A stretch of DNA of 64,000 nucleotides from an uncultured Schlesneria sp. (GTDB lineage Bacteria; Planctomycetota; Planctomycetia; Planctomycetales; Planctomycetaceae): positions 54,389-118,388 of the forward strand of contig CAIULL010000062.1 of NCBI GenBank assembly GCA_903899985.1, read 5' to 3'. The notes beneath the pieces were generated by a model. It ran no database searches, was not told where the DNA came from, and saw nothing but the letters and a program-made list of their open reading frames with translations. Shown here in pieces: positions 63,933-64,000 of this stretch; the first letter of the stretch is position 1, and the number at the start of each line of letters is the position of its first letter. A program made the position numbers and the translations under genes.

Positions 63933-64000
63933 GAGCCCGATGCGCAAGCGAGTGATCTTGCCCTCTGGGCAATGAAGATCCCTCGCTTGCGCGTCGGGCT
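63933..64000. repeat. Palindromic dispersed repeat at the window edge (cut off)
   Basis: AGCCCGATGCGCAAGCGAG at 63933-63951 and CTCGCTTGCGCGTCGGGCT at 63982-64000 form a 19-bp inverted repeat with one mismatch and a 30-nt loop. From memory, sequences of this type are common intergenic repeats in planctomycetes; that could not be checked here. Confidence 0.6.

Overview
The window looks like a piece of a planctomycete chromosome (phylum Planctomycetota). The signs are a PSCyt1/DUF1549/DUF1553 cytochrome-like protein carrying a LamG domain, a PQQ-type beta-propeller opening with a PQFRGPNG-type motif, an abundance of secreted repeat proteins (TPR, LRR, beta-helix), an ECF sigma factor with a charged N-terminal tail, a FHA protein, and intergenic repeats whose spurious translation reads GEAPAEP. 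I see no rRNA gene, no complete tRNA, no CRISPR array and no recognisable insertion sequence. Gene names below come from reading motifs only; no database search was possible.

Layout. 1-3.1 kb: end of a HAD hydrolase, scpB, a small DUF4177-like protein, and an M24 aminopeptidase whose frame has no ordinary start codon. 3.2-9.1 kb: a 1436-residue membrane protein with a huge disordered K/S/D/Q-rich segment, divergent from an NtrC-type regulator that has lost the GAFTGA loop. 9.2-17.5 kb: CbiX-like chelatase, an aldolase-like protein, a TPR protein, a carboxypeptidase-regulatory-domain protein, a renalase-like oxidoreductase, and an SDR protein without its catalytic Tyr. 17.6-28.4 kb: DUF2235 hydrolase, a tRNA 3'-end fragment, PQQ propeller with EF-hands, LRR protein, a GT39 plus exported methyltransferase plus sugar-isomerase group, a PrxQ peroxiredoxin and a PhoR-like histidine kinase.

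28.4-35.6 kb holds the most interesting locus: a seven-gene minus-strand operon (nucleotidyltransferase-PfkB fusion, NDP-sugar epimerase, split transketolase N and C, zinc ADH, HAD phosphatase, APH-type kinase). The gene set resembles a heptose-nucleotide pathway that carries its own transketolase and has an HldE-like enzyme with its two domains in swapped order. Divergent from it is a 1904-residue inverse-autotransporter-like beta-helix adhesin (36.2-41.9 kb) followed by a clear terminator. My working hypothesis, which is inference, is that operon and adhesin belong to one cell-surface programme.

42-52.3 kb: a squalene-cyclase-like repeat protein with an N-terminal anchor, an asparagine-synthetase-like protein with a decayed glutaminase half, lipoproteins, a FabZ-like dehydratase, trmB, a NatA-type ABC ATPase, then a 1.9-kb gene-poor stretch with an eight-unit 121-bp tandem repeat. 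52.5-64 kb: the PSCyt1-LamG-DUF1553 protein, an ABC permease, an ECF sigma factor, a PspA-like protein, a ROK kinase, two small membrane proteins, a FHA protein and a secreted protein of unknown function. Two related hairpin-rich, MITE-like elements lie behind trmB (47.3 kb) and behind pspA (58.9 kb).
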